From: Phycisphaerales bacterium
Lineage (GTDB): Bacteria > Planctomycetota > Phycisphaerae > Phycisphaerales > UBA1924
Assembly: GCA_029260375.1 (NCBI GenBank)
Contig: JAJDDI010000028.1
Span: 1 to 33,817, forward strand
DNA: 33,817 nt
Direction of reading: 5' to 3'
The position numbers were made by a program, and so were the translations under genes. Shown piece by piece: positions 9,143 to 17,265 of the stretch. The notes beneath the pieces are model-generated. The model was not told the origin of the DNA. It searched no databases and was given only the letters and a program-made list of their open reading frames with translations. The stretch's first letter is position 1. Every line of letters begins with the position of its first letter.

Positions 9143-9725
9143 CGTCGCTGCCCGTCTGGCGCAGGTCCTCGCGGACCTTCATCGCCGTCTCGTACGACAG
9201 GCCCTGGAGCAGCACCGAGGGCGTGCGCGTCGCCGCGGTGTGCACCGTCAGCGTGCCCAGCCCGTACCTGCGCAGCAGCGGCCCCTGCGCCACGTCCGTG
9301 TGCTGGACCCGCGAACGGGGGACCGAGATCACCTTGCGCCACATCACGCCGCGCCGGATCTCCAGCCCGTCGTCGTTGACGCGGTAGCTCGTCGCGTTAT
9401 GGCTGATCCGCGTCCAGACGATCGAGAGCCAGAGCAGCCCGAGCACAACGAGCGCGACTCCAAGCCAGACGGGCACGCGCGCCACCCAGGGCCACCAGCC
9501 GAGAACAAGGTCCAGGATCAGCACGATCGCCAGCGCGAGCGTGACGACGCCCGTGAAGATCAGCGAGCCGATCCGGTCCACACGCAGCGCCCGGGGGTCA
9601 AGCGGGCGGAACCCACCAGTTGTGCCGCCCGGCTCGGGCGATGGGTCGCTGGCGCCATCCTCCGCCGGCAGATCCACGGCGCCCTCTTCCCCTCTCGCCA
9701 GGCAATCATCAGGAATCTCGTTCAT
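9132..9725 (-). CDS. Single bPH2-domain membrane protein, YdbS-like
   Basis: This 197-residue protein has an acidic N-terminus, two membrane helices (about 50-74 and 83-104) and one bPH2 domain (about 105-190) with the diagnostic LEIRRGVMWRKVISVPRSRVQHTDV-like core. It is the small partner usually found directly upstream of the three-repeat protein. The start at 9725 is chosen because its ATG overlaps the birA stop as ATGA and GGTGG precedes it; the much longer in-frame upstream extension lies inside birA and is rejected. It is probably translationally coupled to birA and to the next gene. Confidence 0.87.
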   Translation of the reverse strand: MNEIPDDCLARGEEGAVDLPAEDGASDPSPEPGGTTGGFRPLDPRALRVDRIGSLIFTGVVTLALAIVLILDLVLGWWPWVARVPVWLGVALVVLGLLWLSIVWTRISHNATSYRVNDDGLEIRRGVMWRKVISVPRSRVQHTDVAQGPLLRRYGLGTLTVHTAATRTPSVLLQGLSYETAMKVREDLRQTGSDDGV

Positions 9726-10546
9726 CCACCGGGTCCCTCTGCGGCTCTGAGCTGTGGCTCGCACCCCCCGCCGTGCACGAGCGAGGTCGTCTGCGCGGCC
9801 AGTGTATGGCGGACCCCCGACGCGCTCTCGATCACGATCTCGCTCGTGGGCACGATCGACCGGACCAGCCCCGTCCACCGCTCGCCCCCGCTCTCGAATG
9901 TCCGCACGGTCCCCACCAGCACGTCGCACGCCCCCCACGCCCGGCACAACGCTTCCTTGGGCATCGCCAGCGCCGACTCCAGTTCGCTCACCAGCAGACA
10001 CGCGACGTCCAGCCGTGATATGCCCGACCCCATCGCCGCGAGCGAGACGCCCGAGCCCCTGAGCGCCTCGGGCCAGTCCTCGTCACGCTGCGACACGTTC
10101 ATCCCGATGCCCACGATCAGCAGGCCGCCCGACCGCTCAATAAGCACGCCCGCAAGCTTCCGCCCGCTTCCCGGTTCAACCACATCGTTGGGCCAGCGCA
10201 GCCCCAGCCGCCCGACCCCGCACGCGCGCGCCCCGGCCCCCGCCACGGCGACCCCGGCGCCCAGCGAGACCAGCGCCGGGTCGAACCGCGCCGCGTCAAG
10301 CACAACGCTCATCGCCAGGCTCTTGCCCGGCGCGTCATGCCAGGCACGCCCGAGGCGCCCGCGTCCCCCGGTCTGGACGCCGCAGGTAACCATCAGGCCG
10401 GGCCGCCCCCCGCACATCGCACGGGCCGCGTCCTGGGTGGAGGCCGCCTCGCTGAGCACGGCCACCCGATCGATGGCACGCGGCCCTGGCGATCGGGCGA
10501 TCACCGTCTCCAGCGCGTCGCCCCAGGTGGTCAGGTCCTCGCTCAC
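9722..10546 (-). CDS. birA: Biotin--[acetyl-CoA-carboxylase] ligase without HTH domain
   Basis: This 274-residue enzyme activates biotin as biotinyl-AMP and attaches it to the carboxyl carrier protein of acetyl-CoA carboxylase. The biotin/AMP loop GGRGRLGRAW is at 60-69, RWPND at 117-121 and KLAGVL at 130-135, with a C-terminal SH3-like segment after about 225. There is no N-terminal helix-turn-helix, so it should be a group I ligase that does not repress biotin genes. The start codon is GTG (10544-10546), overlapping the nadC stop as GTGA, which indicates translational coupling. Placement next to nadC is common in bacteria. Confidence 0.93.
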   Translation of the reverse strand: MSEDLTTWGDALETVIARSPGPRAIDRVAVLSEAASTQDAARAMCGGRPGLMVTCGVQTGGRGRLGRAWHDAPGKSLAMSVVLDAARFDPALVSLGAGVAVAGAGARACGVGRLGLRWPNDVVEPGSGRKLAGVLIERSGGLLIVGIGMNVSQRDEDWPEALRGSGVSLAAMGSGISRLDVACLLVSELESALAMPKEALCRAWGACDVLVGTVRTFESGGERWTGLVRSIVPTSEIVIESASGVRHTLAAQTTSLVHGGGCEPQLRAAEGPGG

Positions 10547-11499
10547 GCTGGCTCGGGCCCGATGTCCAGGCCCAGGTCCAGGCTCACCGCGTGGTGCGTC
10601 AGCGACCCCACGCTGATCCGCTCGACGCCCGTCCGCGCGATCGCCCCGATGGTCTCGAGCGTCACCCCGCCCGAGGCCTCCAGCGCCACACCCAGCGCGC
10701 GCTCGTCGCGCATCGCGGCGCCCCGCTTCAGATCATCCAGCCCGAAGTTGTCGAGCATCACCACGTCGATCAGCCCGGGCTCGACCCCGAGCGCCGCCTC
10801 GAGCTGCGCCAGCGAGTCCACCTCAACCCCAAAGAACCGCAGGTCGTGCGCCGAGCGCGCCCGACGCGCCCCATCTTCGAGGAGTGCCCGAAGCTCGGAC
10901 ACGGGCAGCGACGCCAGGTGGTTGTCCTTGAGCAGCACCGCGTCGTACAGCCCGATCCGGTGTGACACGCCGCCGCCGCAGCGGACCGCGTACTTCTCCA
11001 GCCCGCGCCACCCGGGCGTGGTCTTGCGCGTGTCGTACAGCTTGGTGGACGATCCCGCGGGGATTCTGGCCACGAACTCGCTGGTCCGCGTCGCCACGCC
11101 CGAGAGGCGGCTGATCAGGTTCAGCATCGTCCGCTCCAGACGCACCACCGCCCGCGTGCGGCCGCGCAGCACCGCGAGCGTCTGCCCGGGCTCGATGGCG
11201 TCGCCGTCCTCGCACAAAGGCTCGAACGTGACGCGCCCCGCGTCAGAAGCGAAGACGCCCGTCAACTCGGGCAGGCAGGCCAGCCCGCTCACGATCCCGC
11301 CCTCGCGGGCGCGGAGCAGAGCCTCGCACGAGCAGTCCGCGCCCAGCGTGACCGATGACGTGACGTCCAGTCCGTCCGGGCCAAGGTCCTCATCGCGGGC
11401 CAGCTCGAACAGGCGCAGCGCCAGCCCGTTGCCCGTCAGCTCGCGGTAGAGCTCGGGCAGCGCGAGGGTTGCGAGCACATCGTGTCGGGCCCGTTGCAT
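10543..11499 (-). CDS. nadC: Nicotinate-nucleotide pyrophosphorylase (quinolinate phosphoribosyltransferase)
   Basis: This 318-residue enzyme converts quinolinate and PRPP to nicotinate mononucleotide in de novo NAD synthesis. Signatures are ERTMLNLISRLSGVAT (122-137), DTRKTTPGWRGLEKYAV (156-172), GGGVSHRIGLYDAVLLKDNH (175-194) and the C-terminal EASGGVTLETI. The start at 11499 is preferred over the GTG/ATG further upstream because TAGGAT lies 5 nt before it and family proteins begin near here. It is the first gene of a tight operon nadC-birA-bPH2-bPH2. Confidence 0.96.
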   Translation of the reverse strand: MQRARHDVLATLALPELYRELTGNGLALRLFELARDEDLGPDGLDVTSSVTLGADCSCEALLRAREGGIVSGLACLPELTGVFASDAGRVTFEPLCEDGDAIEPGQTLAVLRGRTRAVVRLERTMLNLISRLSGVATRTSEFVARIPAGSSTKLYDTRKTTPGWRGLEKYAVRCGGGVSHRIGLYDAVLLKDNHLASLPVSELRALLEDGARRARSAHDLRFFGVEVDSLAQLEAALGVEPGLIDVVMLDNFGLDDLKRGAAMRDERALGVALEASGGVTLETIGAIARTGVERISVGSLTHHAVSLDLGLDIGPEPA

Positions 11500-11504
11500 A
11501 CCCA

Positions 11505-11510
11505 ATCCTA
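11505..11510 (-). promoter_or_regulatory. -10 element (TAGGAT) for the nadC operon, leaderless
   Basis: TAGGAT ends 5 nt before the nadC ATG; the spacer TGGGT is too short for a ribosome binding site. Confidence 0.55.
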
Positions 11511-11572
11511 GTCGTCCGGGGCTCTGGGACGCCCCGCGACCGCCCCGGGTGGGCGGGGCCGTGCCGGGCAAC

Positions 11573-11578
11573 TACCCT
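11573..11578 (+). promoter_or_regulatory. Possible -10 element (TACCCT) for fabI
   Basis: This TANNNT hexamer is about 60 nt upstream of the fabI ATG and would give a leader containing the Shine-Dalgarno AAAGGA (11629-11634). One match in GC-rich sequence is weak evidence, and no -35 is recognised. Confidence 0.3.
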
Positions 11579-11639
11579 TCTCTTTCACCGCGGTCCGGGC
11601 GCCTCGCCCGCCCGCCCGCGCTCGAACGAAAGGAATCGC

Positions 11640-12425
11640 ATGGGACTGCTCGACGGCAAGGTCGGACTCGTCACGGGGATCGCCAACGACCGCTCGTACG
11701 CGTGGCACATCGCCAAGTCGCTCACCGAGCACGGCGCCCGCTGCGCCTTCGCCCACCTCCCGGGCGAGAAGAACCTGCGCCGCACCGCCAAGGCCGTGGA
11801 GAAGCTCGCCATCGACAACCCCTGGTACTGCCCGTTCGACGCCTCGAGCGACGACGACCTCGAAGCGCTCTTCGACAGCTACGCCAAGAACCACGAGCGG
11901 CTGGACTTCATCGTCCACTCCATCGCCTTCGCCGACCGTCAGTGGCTGGCCAAGGGCAAGTTCGTCGAGACCCCGCGCCAGGCCTACCTCGACGCGATCG
12001 GCGTCTCGGCCTACACCCTCAGCGCCATGGCCCGCCTCGGGCGCGAGCAGATGCGCGCCAGCGGGGGCGGCTCGATCATGGCGATGAGCTACTACGGCAG
12101 CGAGAAGGTCGTCCCGGGCTACAACGTCATGGGCGTCGCCAAGGCCGCGCTCGAGTGCACGGGTCGCTACCTCGCCAGCGAGCTTGGCGAGGACAACATC
12201 CGCGTGAACCTGATCTCGGGCGGCTACCTGCGCACCCTCGCGGCCAGCGCCGTGGGAGGGACCGACGTCATGGACGAGCACGCCAAGCTCCGGGCGCCGC
12301 TGCGACGCGGCGTCGAGGGCGACGATGTAGGCGGGACAGCCGTCTACCTCGCCTCGGACCTCTCCAAGGGCGTCACGGGCGAGACGATCTACGTGGACTG
12401 CGGCGTGAGCACCATCGGGGCCTAG
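11640..12425 (+). CDS. fabI: Enoyl-[acyl-carrier-protein] reductase (NADH)
   Basis: This 261-residue short-chain dehydrogenase catalyses the last reduction step of fatty acid elongation (type II FAS). The N-terminal GIANDRSYAW is the FabI variant of the nucleotide-binding motif. The catalytic pair is Y161-x6-K168 in YNVMGVAKAALE, preceded by SYYGSEKVVPG, a close match to E. coli FabI. The family-typical STxGA-like C-terminus is also present. ATG at 11640 is supported by AAAGGA at 5-nt spacing and by alignment; the longer upstream reading frame is not used. It is divergent from nadC, with 140 nt between starts. Triclosan-class inhibitors target this family. Confidence 0.97.
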   Translation: MGLLDGKVGLVTGIANDRSYAWHIAKSLTEHGARCAFAHLPGEKNLRRTAKAVEKLAIDNPWYCPFDASSDDDLEALFDSYAKNHERLDFIVHSIAFADRQWLAKGKFVETPRQAYLDAIGVSAYTLSAMARLGREQMRASGGGSIMAMSYYGSEKVVPGYNVMGVAKAALECTGRYLASELGEDNIRVNLISGGYLRTLAASAVGGTDVMDEHAKLRAPLRRGVEGDDVGGTAVYLASDLSKGVTGETIYVDCGVSTIGA

Positions 12426-12534
12426 GGGACCTGGGGGCTCTGGACCCCAGATCTAGTGGACACTAAGGCCCGATAGCCCGCCCGATTGGGCCTGAAGTCA
12501 AGACCGAGCCCGGATCGGCCCGATTTCTAGAGGT
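12426..12534 (+). other. Intergenic region after fabI with a small hairpin
   Basis: No gene is seen. A 6-bp stem (12431-12436 with 12445-12450, CTGGGG/CCCCAG, 8-nt loop) begins 6 nt after the fabI stop. It lacks a T-run, so it is at best a weak or factor-dependent terminator. The remainder probably holds the promoter of the next small gene, but no TANNNT element is convincingly placed. Confidence 0.4.
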
Positions 12535-12819
12535 ATGACGGGAGCAGTCAACAATGTCGCGGGCTCACTGGCCGGTCAGCAAGGCCAGAGCGGCGTCGCC
12601 CGCAGCGCCATCCGCAAGCAGGACGAGCAGGCCGAACGTCGGCGCGGCGTTCGCGACGAGTTCAAGAAGACGATCGGCGAGGTGCTCGAGGCCGACGCGG
12701 TCCGAAGCGTCAAGGACTCAACCCAGGAAGAGTCCAACGAGGACCGCCAGGAGCACGACGTCGGGTACCACAAGCGCGACGAGGGCGAGGATCCCCAGCG
12801 TCTGGACCTGAGCGCCTGA
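12535..12819 (+). CDS. Small charged hypothetical protein
   Basis: This 94-residue, strongly hydrophilic protein has no membrane segment, Cys or recognisable domain. The N-terminal third is Gly/Ala/Gln-rich; the middle (about 28-60) is charged and helix-prone (RKQDEQAERRRGVRDEFKKT); the C-terminal third is rich in D/E/Q/H/R. G/C-rich third codon positions support this frame over the competing one starting at 12554. No good ribosome binding site is seen (AGAGGT abuts the ATG), so the start is uncertain. It is convergent with sdhB, with 12 nt between stops. I do not recognise the family. Confidence 0.6.
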   Translation: MTGAVNNVAGSLAGQQGQSGVARSAIRKQDEQAERRRGVRDEFKKTIGEVLEADAVRSVKDSTQEESNEDRQEHDVGYHKRDEGEDPQRLDLSA

Positions 12820-12831
12820 GCCAGGCCGCGA

Positions 12832-13683
12832 CTACTTGTTGCCCTTGAAGAACCGCGCGAACGAGCGGAGCGTGACTTGACGCCCGATGGCGCCGATGGA
12901 CTCGGTCAGGGGGACGCCCTTTGGGCAGACCTTGACGCAGTTCTGGGCGTTGCCGCAGTCCGAGACGCCGCCGGGACCCATGAGCTCGTCGAGGCGGTCG
13001 TTCTTGAGGACCTTGCCCACGCCGTGCAGGTTGAAGAGGCGGGCCTGGGCGAGGGCGTGCGGGCCCACGAAGGACGTGTCCCACTTGCTTTCATCGGGCT
13101 CGATGGTGAACTGGGGGCAGGCCTCCATGCAGCACCCGCACGACATGCACTCGGAGATGTCGTAGCGGACCTGCTGCTGGGCCTGGGTCTCCTTGGGGCC
13201 GGGGCCGAGGGCGTAGGTCCCGTCGATGGGGACCCAGCCCTTGATGCGTTTGAGGCTGTTGAACACGCGGGCCCGGTCCACCCACAGGTCGCGGATGACG
13301 GGAAACTTGCTCATGGGCTCAAGCGTCATCGTGTCGCCCTCGCGCGGGGCGTACTCGTCGATGAGGCACGAGCAGGACTGGCGAACCTTGCCGTTGATGA
13401 CCATGGTGCAGGCGCCGCAGACCTCTTCCAGGCACCCCGCGTCGTACACGACGGGGGTCGTCGTCCTGCCGTCGCTGGTCACCGGGTTCTGGGCGATGTG
13501 CTTGAGGCAGGCGATGACGTTCATGCCCGGCTCGACCGGAACCTTGAACGACTCCCATCGCGTGGGCTTGCCCGGCCCGTCGCACCGCTTGACCTTGCAG
13601 ATGACCGTGCGCCCCTCGACCGCCTTCTGGCGGTTGGCGCGGCGCTGGTCGGCGGTGGATTCGTGTGCGTAGGCGATTGCCAT
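12832..13683 (-). CDS. sdhB: Succinate dehydrogenase iron-sulfur subunit
   Basis: This 283-residue subunit passes electrons from the flavoprotein to the membrane quinone site. The [2Fe-2S] ligands are C84, C89, C92 and C104 (CLEEVCGAC...). The [4Fe-4S] set is C179, C182, C185 and C189 in CMSCGCCMEACP, and the [3Fe-4S] set is C243, C249 and C253 in CGNAQNCVKVCPKG. The sequence is close to the Bacillus type (VDRARVFNSLKRIKGWVPIDGTY). It carries a short N-terminal extension of about 20 residues. It lies 21 nt downstream of sdhA with GAAGGA as ribosome binding site and is the last gene of sdhCAB. Confidence 0.97.
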   Translation of the reverse strand: MAIAYAHESTADQRRANRQKAVEGRTVICKVKRCDGPGKPTRWESFKVPVEPGMNVIACLKHIAQNPVTSDGRTTTPVVYDAGCLEEVCGACTMVINGKVRQSCSCLIDEYAPREGDTMTLEPMSKFPVIRDLWVDRARVFNSLKRIKGWVPIDGTYALGPGPKETQAQQQVRYDISECMSCGCCMEACPQFTIEPDESKWDTSFVGPHALAQARLFNLHGVGKVLKNDRLDELMGPGGVSDCGNAQNCVKVCPKGVPLTESIGAIGRQVTLRSFARFFKGNK

Positions 13684-13704
13684 GGTCGGTCCTTCGTCTG
13701 CAAA

Positions 13705-15687
13705 TCAGCTGGCGGTGACGGTCTCTTGCTTGCTCTGGCTCTTTGAATCGCCGTCCTTGCGCCCGTAGGTGCGGGCCCTGGGCTGAACCAGATCGGCCCG
13801 AACCGGGATGAACTCGATCGAGGTCGATCCGTCGGGGTGGTACTTGCCGATCGTCGTCTTCATGAAGTTCGGGTCGTCGCGGTCGGGGTAGTCCGTGCGG
13901 TAGTGCGAGCCACGGGACTCCTTGCGGAGCAGCCCGCCCTCGGCGATCACCCGGGCCAGGATCAGCATGTCCCCCACCGCCCGCGCGTAGCTGAGCGTCT
14001 GGTTGGTCCACATGCCCCCGTCGGAGAGCTTCACGCCCTGGTACCGCTGCGTGAGCTCGTCGAGCTTCTTCATGCACCGCTCGAGCCTCGGGCCGGTCTT
14101 GACGACGGTGGACGCCGCGGTCATCTCCACGCCCAGCTCGTGCCCGATCGCGTACGGGTTGTGCGTCGGGTCGGTCGGGTCCGAGTCGCCCACGGGCGAG
14201 CCGATGAGGCGATCGACCTTGGCCTGCTCCTGAGCGACCGCTCGGTCGAACACGCCCTGATCGAGCGCGTCGGTCGGGTCGCTCTTTGGGGCTCCGTCGT
14301 GGACATAGTTCACGACCGACACACCGGAGAACAAGCCGTCGAAGATGCAGCTCAGCAGGGCGTTGGCGCCCAGGCGCGTGGCGCCGTGGAACGCGAAGTT
14401 CACCTCACCGAACGCGTACAACCCGGTGATATTGGTCATCATGTTGTTGTGGGCGCCGTGCTGCATGCCGCGCCCGACCTCGGTACCGACCGGCGGGACG
14501 TCCCCGGGGTTGTGCACGCCGTGCCTGGCGCCCGGGTCGTAGCTGCCGGGTGTGTACGTCGTCCACATCCCGCCCATCGAGTAGTGAACGCCCGGGAAGA
14601 TGCGCATGGGCGTGTGGCGCGGGTCGTCGCCCACGAACTTCTCGTAGATCTCCAGGATGCCCCCGAGCTTGCGCGTCAGGTAGTCCGGGTCCATGTGGCT
14701 CAGGTCCAGATAGACCTGGTTCTGCCCCGCGACGCCCATGTCCTGGTTGACGCAGATATCGAAGATCTCGCGGCTGGCGATGTCGCGCGGGACCAGGTTG
14801 CCGTAGTCCGGGTACTTCTCTTCCAGGAAGTACAGCCGCTCGGGCTCGGGGATGTCTGTCGGCTTGCGGGTGTCGCCCTTCTTGCGGGGCACCCAGACGC
14901 GCCCGCCCTCGCCGCGGGCGGACTCGGACATCAGGCGGAGCTTGTCGGCGCCCGGGATCGCGGTCGGGTGGACCTGGATCATCTCGCCGTTGGCGTACCA
15001 CGCGCCGTTCTGCATGCACCGGCTCGCGGCGCCCCCGGTGCAGATCACCGAGTTGGTGGACTTGCCGAAGATCAGCCCGCACCCGCCCGTCGCCATCACC
15101 ACCGCGCCCGCGCGGAACGAGCGGATCTGCATCGTCCGCATGTCCTGAGCCACGATGCCCACGCAGCGCTTGTCCTCGCCCTCGCCCACGGTGATGGGCC
15201 AGAGGAACTCCCAGAACTCGTACTTGGTGATCCGCCCCTCGGCCTCGTAACGCCGGGTCTGCTCGTCCAGGGCGTACAGCAGCTGCTGGCCCGTCGTCGC
15301 GCCCGCGAAATGGGTCCGCTTGAACAGCGAGCCGCCGAAGAGGCGTAGGTCCCGGTTCATCTCGGGCGTGCGGTTGAATGGCACGCCCATGCGGTCGAGC
15401 AGGTCGATGATCTCGGGCGCCCAGTTGGTCATCTCGAGGACGGGGTTCTGGTCCGCCAAGTAGTCCCCGCCGTAGAGCGTCTCGTCGAAGTGCTGGTACT
15501 CGGAGTAGCCCTGCTGACGGGCGACCTCGTTGCAGGCGTTGATCCCGCCCTGGGCGCACACGGAGTGCGACCGCTTGACCGGGACCATGCTGAACAGGTC
15601 CACGGGCACGCCCGCCTCGGCGATCCGCACGCTCGCGGCCAGCCCCGCCAGCCCGCCGCCCACCACAATCACTCGTTCCTGCGACAT
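13705..15687 (-). CDS. sdhA: Succinate dehydrogenase flavoprotein subunit
   Basis: This 660-residue catalytic subunit oxidises succinate to fumarate on the cytoplasmic side. The FAD-binding VVGGGLAGLAAS is at 8-19, and the covalent flavin His is H41 in RSHSVCAQGGINA. Substrate-site motifs HPTAIPG, SESARGEGGRVW and VHYSMGGMWT follow, then the GATRLGANALLSCIFDGLFSG segment and a C-terminal helical domain. The length matches the Bacillus/epsilon-type enzymes (about 590-660). It follows sdhC by 70 nt. A short Lys/Ser/Gln-rich C-terminal tail is unremarkable. Confidence 0.98.
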   Translation of the reverse strand: MSQERVIVVGGGLAGLAASVRIAEAGVPVDLFSMVPVKRSHSVCAQGGINACNEVARQQGYSEYQHFDETLYGGDYLADQNPVLEMTNWAPEIIDLLDRMGVPFNRTPEMNRDLRLFGGSLFKRTHFAGATTGQQLLYALDEQTRRYEAEGRITKYEFWEFLWPITVGEGEDKRCVGIVAQDMRTMQIRSFRAGAVVMATGGCGLIFGKSTNSVICTGGAASRCMQNGAWYANGEMIQVHPTAIPGADKLRLMSESARGEGGRVWVPRKKGDTRKPTDIPEPERLYFLEEKYPDYGNLVPRDIASREIFDICVNQDMGVAGQNQVYLDLSHMDPDYLTRKLGGILEIYEKFVGDDPRHTPMRIFPGVHYSMGGMWTTYTPGSYDPGARHGVHNPGDVPPVGTEVGRGMQHGAHNNMMTNITGLYAFGEVNFAFHGATRLGANALLSCIFDGLFSGVSVVNYVHDGAPKSDPTDALDQGVFDRAVAQEQAKVDRLIGSPVGDSDPTDPTHNPYAIGHELGVEMTAASTVVKTGPRLERCMKKLDELTQRYQGVKLSDGGMWTNQTLSYARAVGDMLILARVIAEGGLLRKESRGSHYRTDYPDRDDPNFMKTTIGKYHPDGSTSIEFIPVRADLVQPRARTYGRKDGDSKSQSKQETVTAS

Positions 15688-15757
15688 TCGTCCGCCTCAC
15701 TGCCGGTCGCCCGGTGGTCTTGTCTTCGCTCAATCCCGCGCCGCCGATGCGTCCCGA

Positions 15758-16591
15758 TCAGGGCTCCCGCCCGACGGAAGCCGCCCCGATGGCGTCGTCC
15801 GCGTGCTCAGCGGGCAGGGCGTGCGTTCCTCCGCCCATCCGCGCCTCGATCACCCGCGCGTCGCCCGGGTCGGTGATGAGGAACCCGATGAGCGCCATCC
15901 ACGCGGCGCCCATGAGCGCCACGCCCAGCCCCGCGCACACCACGCCCCACCGCTTCTGGGCCGCGACACTGACGGTCAGGCCCCACGTGATCGCCGCGGT
16001 CCACAGGCCGTTGGCAAAGTGGAACACGAGACACGTAATCCCGATGAAGTAGCCCAACGAGACGGCGATGCCCGCCCCGGTGAATCCTTCTTCCGAACCC
16101 CGCAGCGCGGCCGCGAGGGTGGACGCCGCGAACTCGTGGCTCCACCGCGTCCCGCCCGGGACGAGAAAGGTCCAGCCCCAGCGAAGCGTCGCGACGTGGT
16201 ACAGGATGAAGAAGATGCCGACGTAGCCCGTCAGGCGCTGGAGGGTGTACCGCCAGTTGTCCGGGTGCGAGTACGAGCCGACGTTGGGCTTGCCGCTCAT
16301 CGCGTAGAACACGCCCAGGATCGAGTGGAACCCGATGGCCAGCCAGAGCGAGATCTCGATGATCAGCAGCCCGGGCAGGTTGTTGATCCAGCTCACCTCG
16401 TGCTGGAACGTGGCGACGCCCCGCTCGAGCCCCTCGCCGTCCATCCGCGTGTTGGCGGCGCCCCACAGGACCGACGAGTTGGTCGTCAGGTGGAAGATCA
16501 GGAAGATGCCGATGGGCACGATCCCGGAAAGGGAGTGCAGGCGGCGGAGCAACAGGTGATGCGACTGGCGTGGACCATCCGTGGCGGTCAA
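15758..16591 (-). CDS. sdhC: Succinate dehydrogenase di-haem cytochrome b subunit
   Basis: This 277-residue membrane anchor transfers electrons to quinone. Five hydrophobic helices are visible (about 20-38, 73-97, 119-138, 178-207, 214-239). Histidines H34, H89, H132 and H191 sit where the Bacillus SdhC binds two haems b, so this is a single-anchor, type B enzyme with no sdhD. I choose the TTG at 16591 as start: AAGGAG lies 6 nt before it and the product then begins just ahead of the conserved LLLRRLHSLSG. An upstream in-frame ATG at 16636 has no ribosome binding site. The C-terminal tail after about 240 is hydrophilic and longer than in Bacillus. Confidence 0.93.
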   Translation of the reverse strand: MTATDGPRQSHHLLLRRLHSLSGIVPIGIFLIFHLTTNSSVLWGAANTRMDGEGLERGVATFQHEVSWINNLPGLLIIEISLWLAIGFHSILGVFYAMSGKPNVGSYSHPDNWRYTLQRLTGYVGIFFILYHVATLRWGWTFLVPGGTRWSHEFAASTLAAALRGSEEGFTGAGIAVSLGYFIGITCLVFHFANGLWTAAITWGLTVSVAAQKRWGVVCAGLGVALMGAAWMALIGFLITDPGDARVIEARMGGGTHALPAEHADDAIGAASVGREP

Positions 16592-16739
16592 CGGCGACTC
16601 CTTGACTGGCGCCCCAGCGAGCCGGGGCTCTGGCATGCGGGCCGAATCGCCCGCGAGCAACAAGCATCGTACATCCGGGCGGGTCTCGCCCAGCCGGGCT
16701 CAGGACCGGGCTATTTGAGAAACCGCCAAATCGCTGAAC
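16592..16739 (-). promoter_or_regulatory. Probable promoter/leader region of sdhCAB
   Basis: These 148 nt lie between the DUF1844 stop and the sdhC start and contain no gene. TACGAT on the minus strand (16666-16671) fits TANNNT and would give a leader of about 70 nt ending in AAGGAG. The hexamer is a weak call; the Shine-Dalgarno at 16598-16603 is clear. Confidence 0.35.
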
Positions 16740-17192
16740 TCACCCATTCTCAGGCGGCGTTCCCGGCGCGCCCTGAGACAGCCGACCCTCCTGGGCCGCC
16801 TTCGCGACCGCCTTGGTCACCTCGACGAACTGCAGCCGAAGCTCGGTCAGGATGCCCGTGAGCGCCTTGGACTCGTCGTCGGTCAGGTTGCCCTTGGTCT
16901 TCTCGTCGAGCACGCCGAGCATGTCGATGTGCAGCTTCGCGACGTCGAGCGCGACCATCGCCTGCCCCGTCTGGGGGTCGGGGAAGGCGCCCATATACAT
17001 CAGGGCCTGGGTGGCCATCAGGCGGAGCAGATCGTCGAAAGAGGCCTGCTCGGGCAGCGAACCGCCCGCCGGAGCTTCCTTTGATTCCTGCTTCTTGGTC
17101 GCTTCCTCGGAGGCGAGTCGCTGTTTCTCGGCCTGGGCTGCCGACTTCCAGTCGTCATCGACGATAATCTTGGGCTGATCCGGATCTGACAT
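16740..17192 (-). CDS. DUF1844 domain protein
   Basis: This 150-residue cytoplasmic protein has a charged, Lys/Glu/Gln-rich N-terminus (1-48) followed by the DUF1844 domain (about 50-130). The domain holds the typical helix SFDDLLRLMATQALMYMGAF, the short loop PDPQTGQ, DVAKLHIDMLGVLDEKTKGNL and a final helix. The function of the family is unknown. The start at 17192 is fixed by an excellent Shine-Dalgarno, AAGGAGGTG, 4-6 nt upstream; an in-frame start further upstream overlaps the divergent lipoprotein gene and is rejected. It is in line with sdhCAB and may be cotranscribed. Confidence 0.9.
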   Translation of the reverse strand: MSDPDQPKIIVDDDWKSAAQAEKQRLASEEATKKQESKEAPAGGSLPEQASFDDLLRLMATQALMYMGAFPDPQTGQAMVALDVAKLHIDMLGVLDEKTKGNLTDDESKALTGILTELRLQFVEVTKAVAKAAQEGRLSQGAPGTPPENG

Positions 17193-17212
17193 CACACCTC
17201 CTTGGCTGGGCG

Positions 17213-17218
17213 ATCCTA
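17213..17218 (-). promoter_or_regulatory. -10 element (TAGGAT) for the DUF1844 gene
   Basis: TAGGAT lies 20 nt before the ATG, leaving a short leader that holds the strong AAGGAGGTG Shine-Dalgarno. It is a useful contrast with the leaderless genes, since the same hexamer is simply placed further upstream. Confidence 0.5.
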
Positions 17219-17265
17219 GCTTGGGAGCGGGCCCCCGGCAGCGGGCGCCCGGGAGGGAATGCGCC

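Noticed and set aside
9726..10001. In-frame N-terminal extension of the small PH-domain protein
   Set aside because: It lies wholly inside birA and is Arg/Gly-rich; the ATGA overlap at 9722-9725 is the natural start.
12431..12450. Intrinsic terminator after fabI
   Set aside because: The stem is only 6 bp and no T-run follows; kept only as a weak hairpin.
13837..15348. 503-codon open frame antisense to sdhA
   Set aside because: Antisense shadow of a strongly conserved gene in GC-rich DNA; translation is His/Val/Arg-rich without domains.
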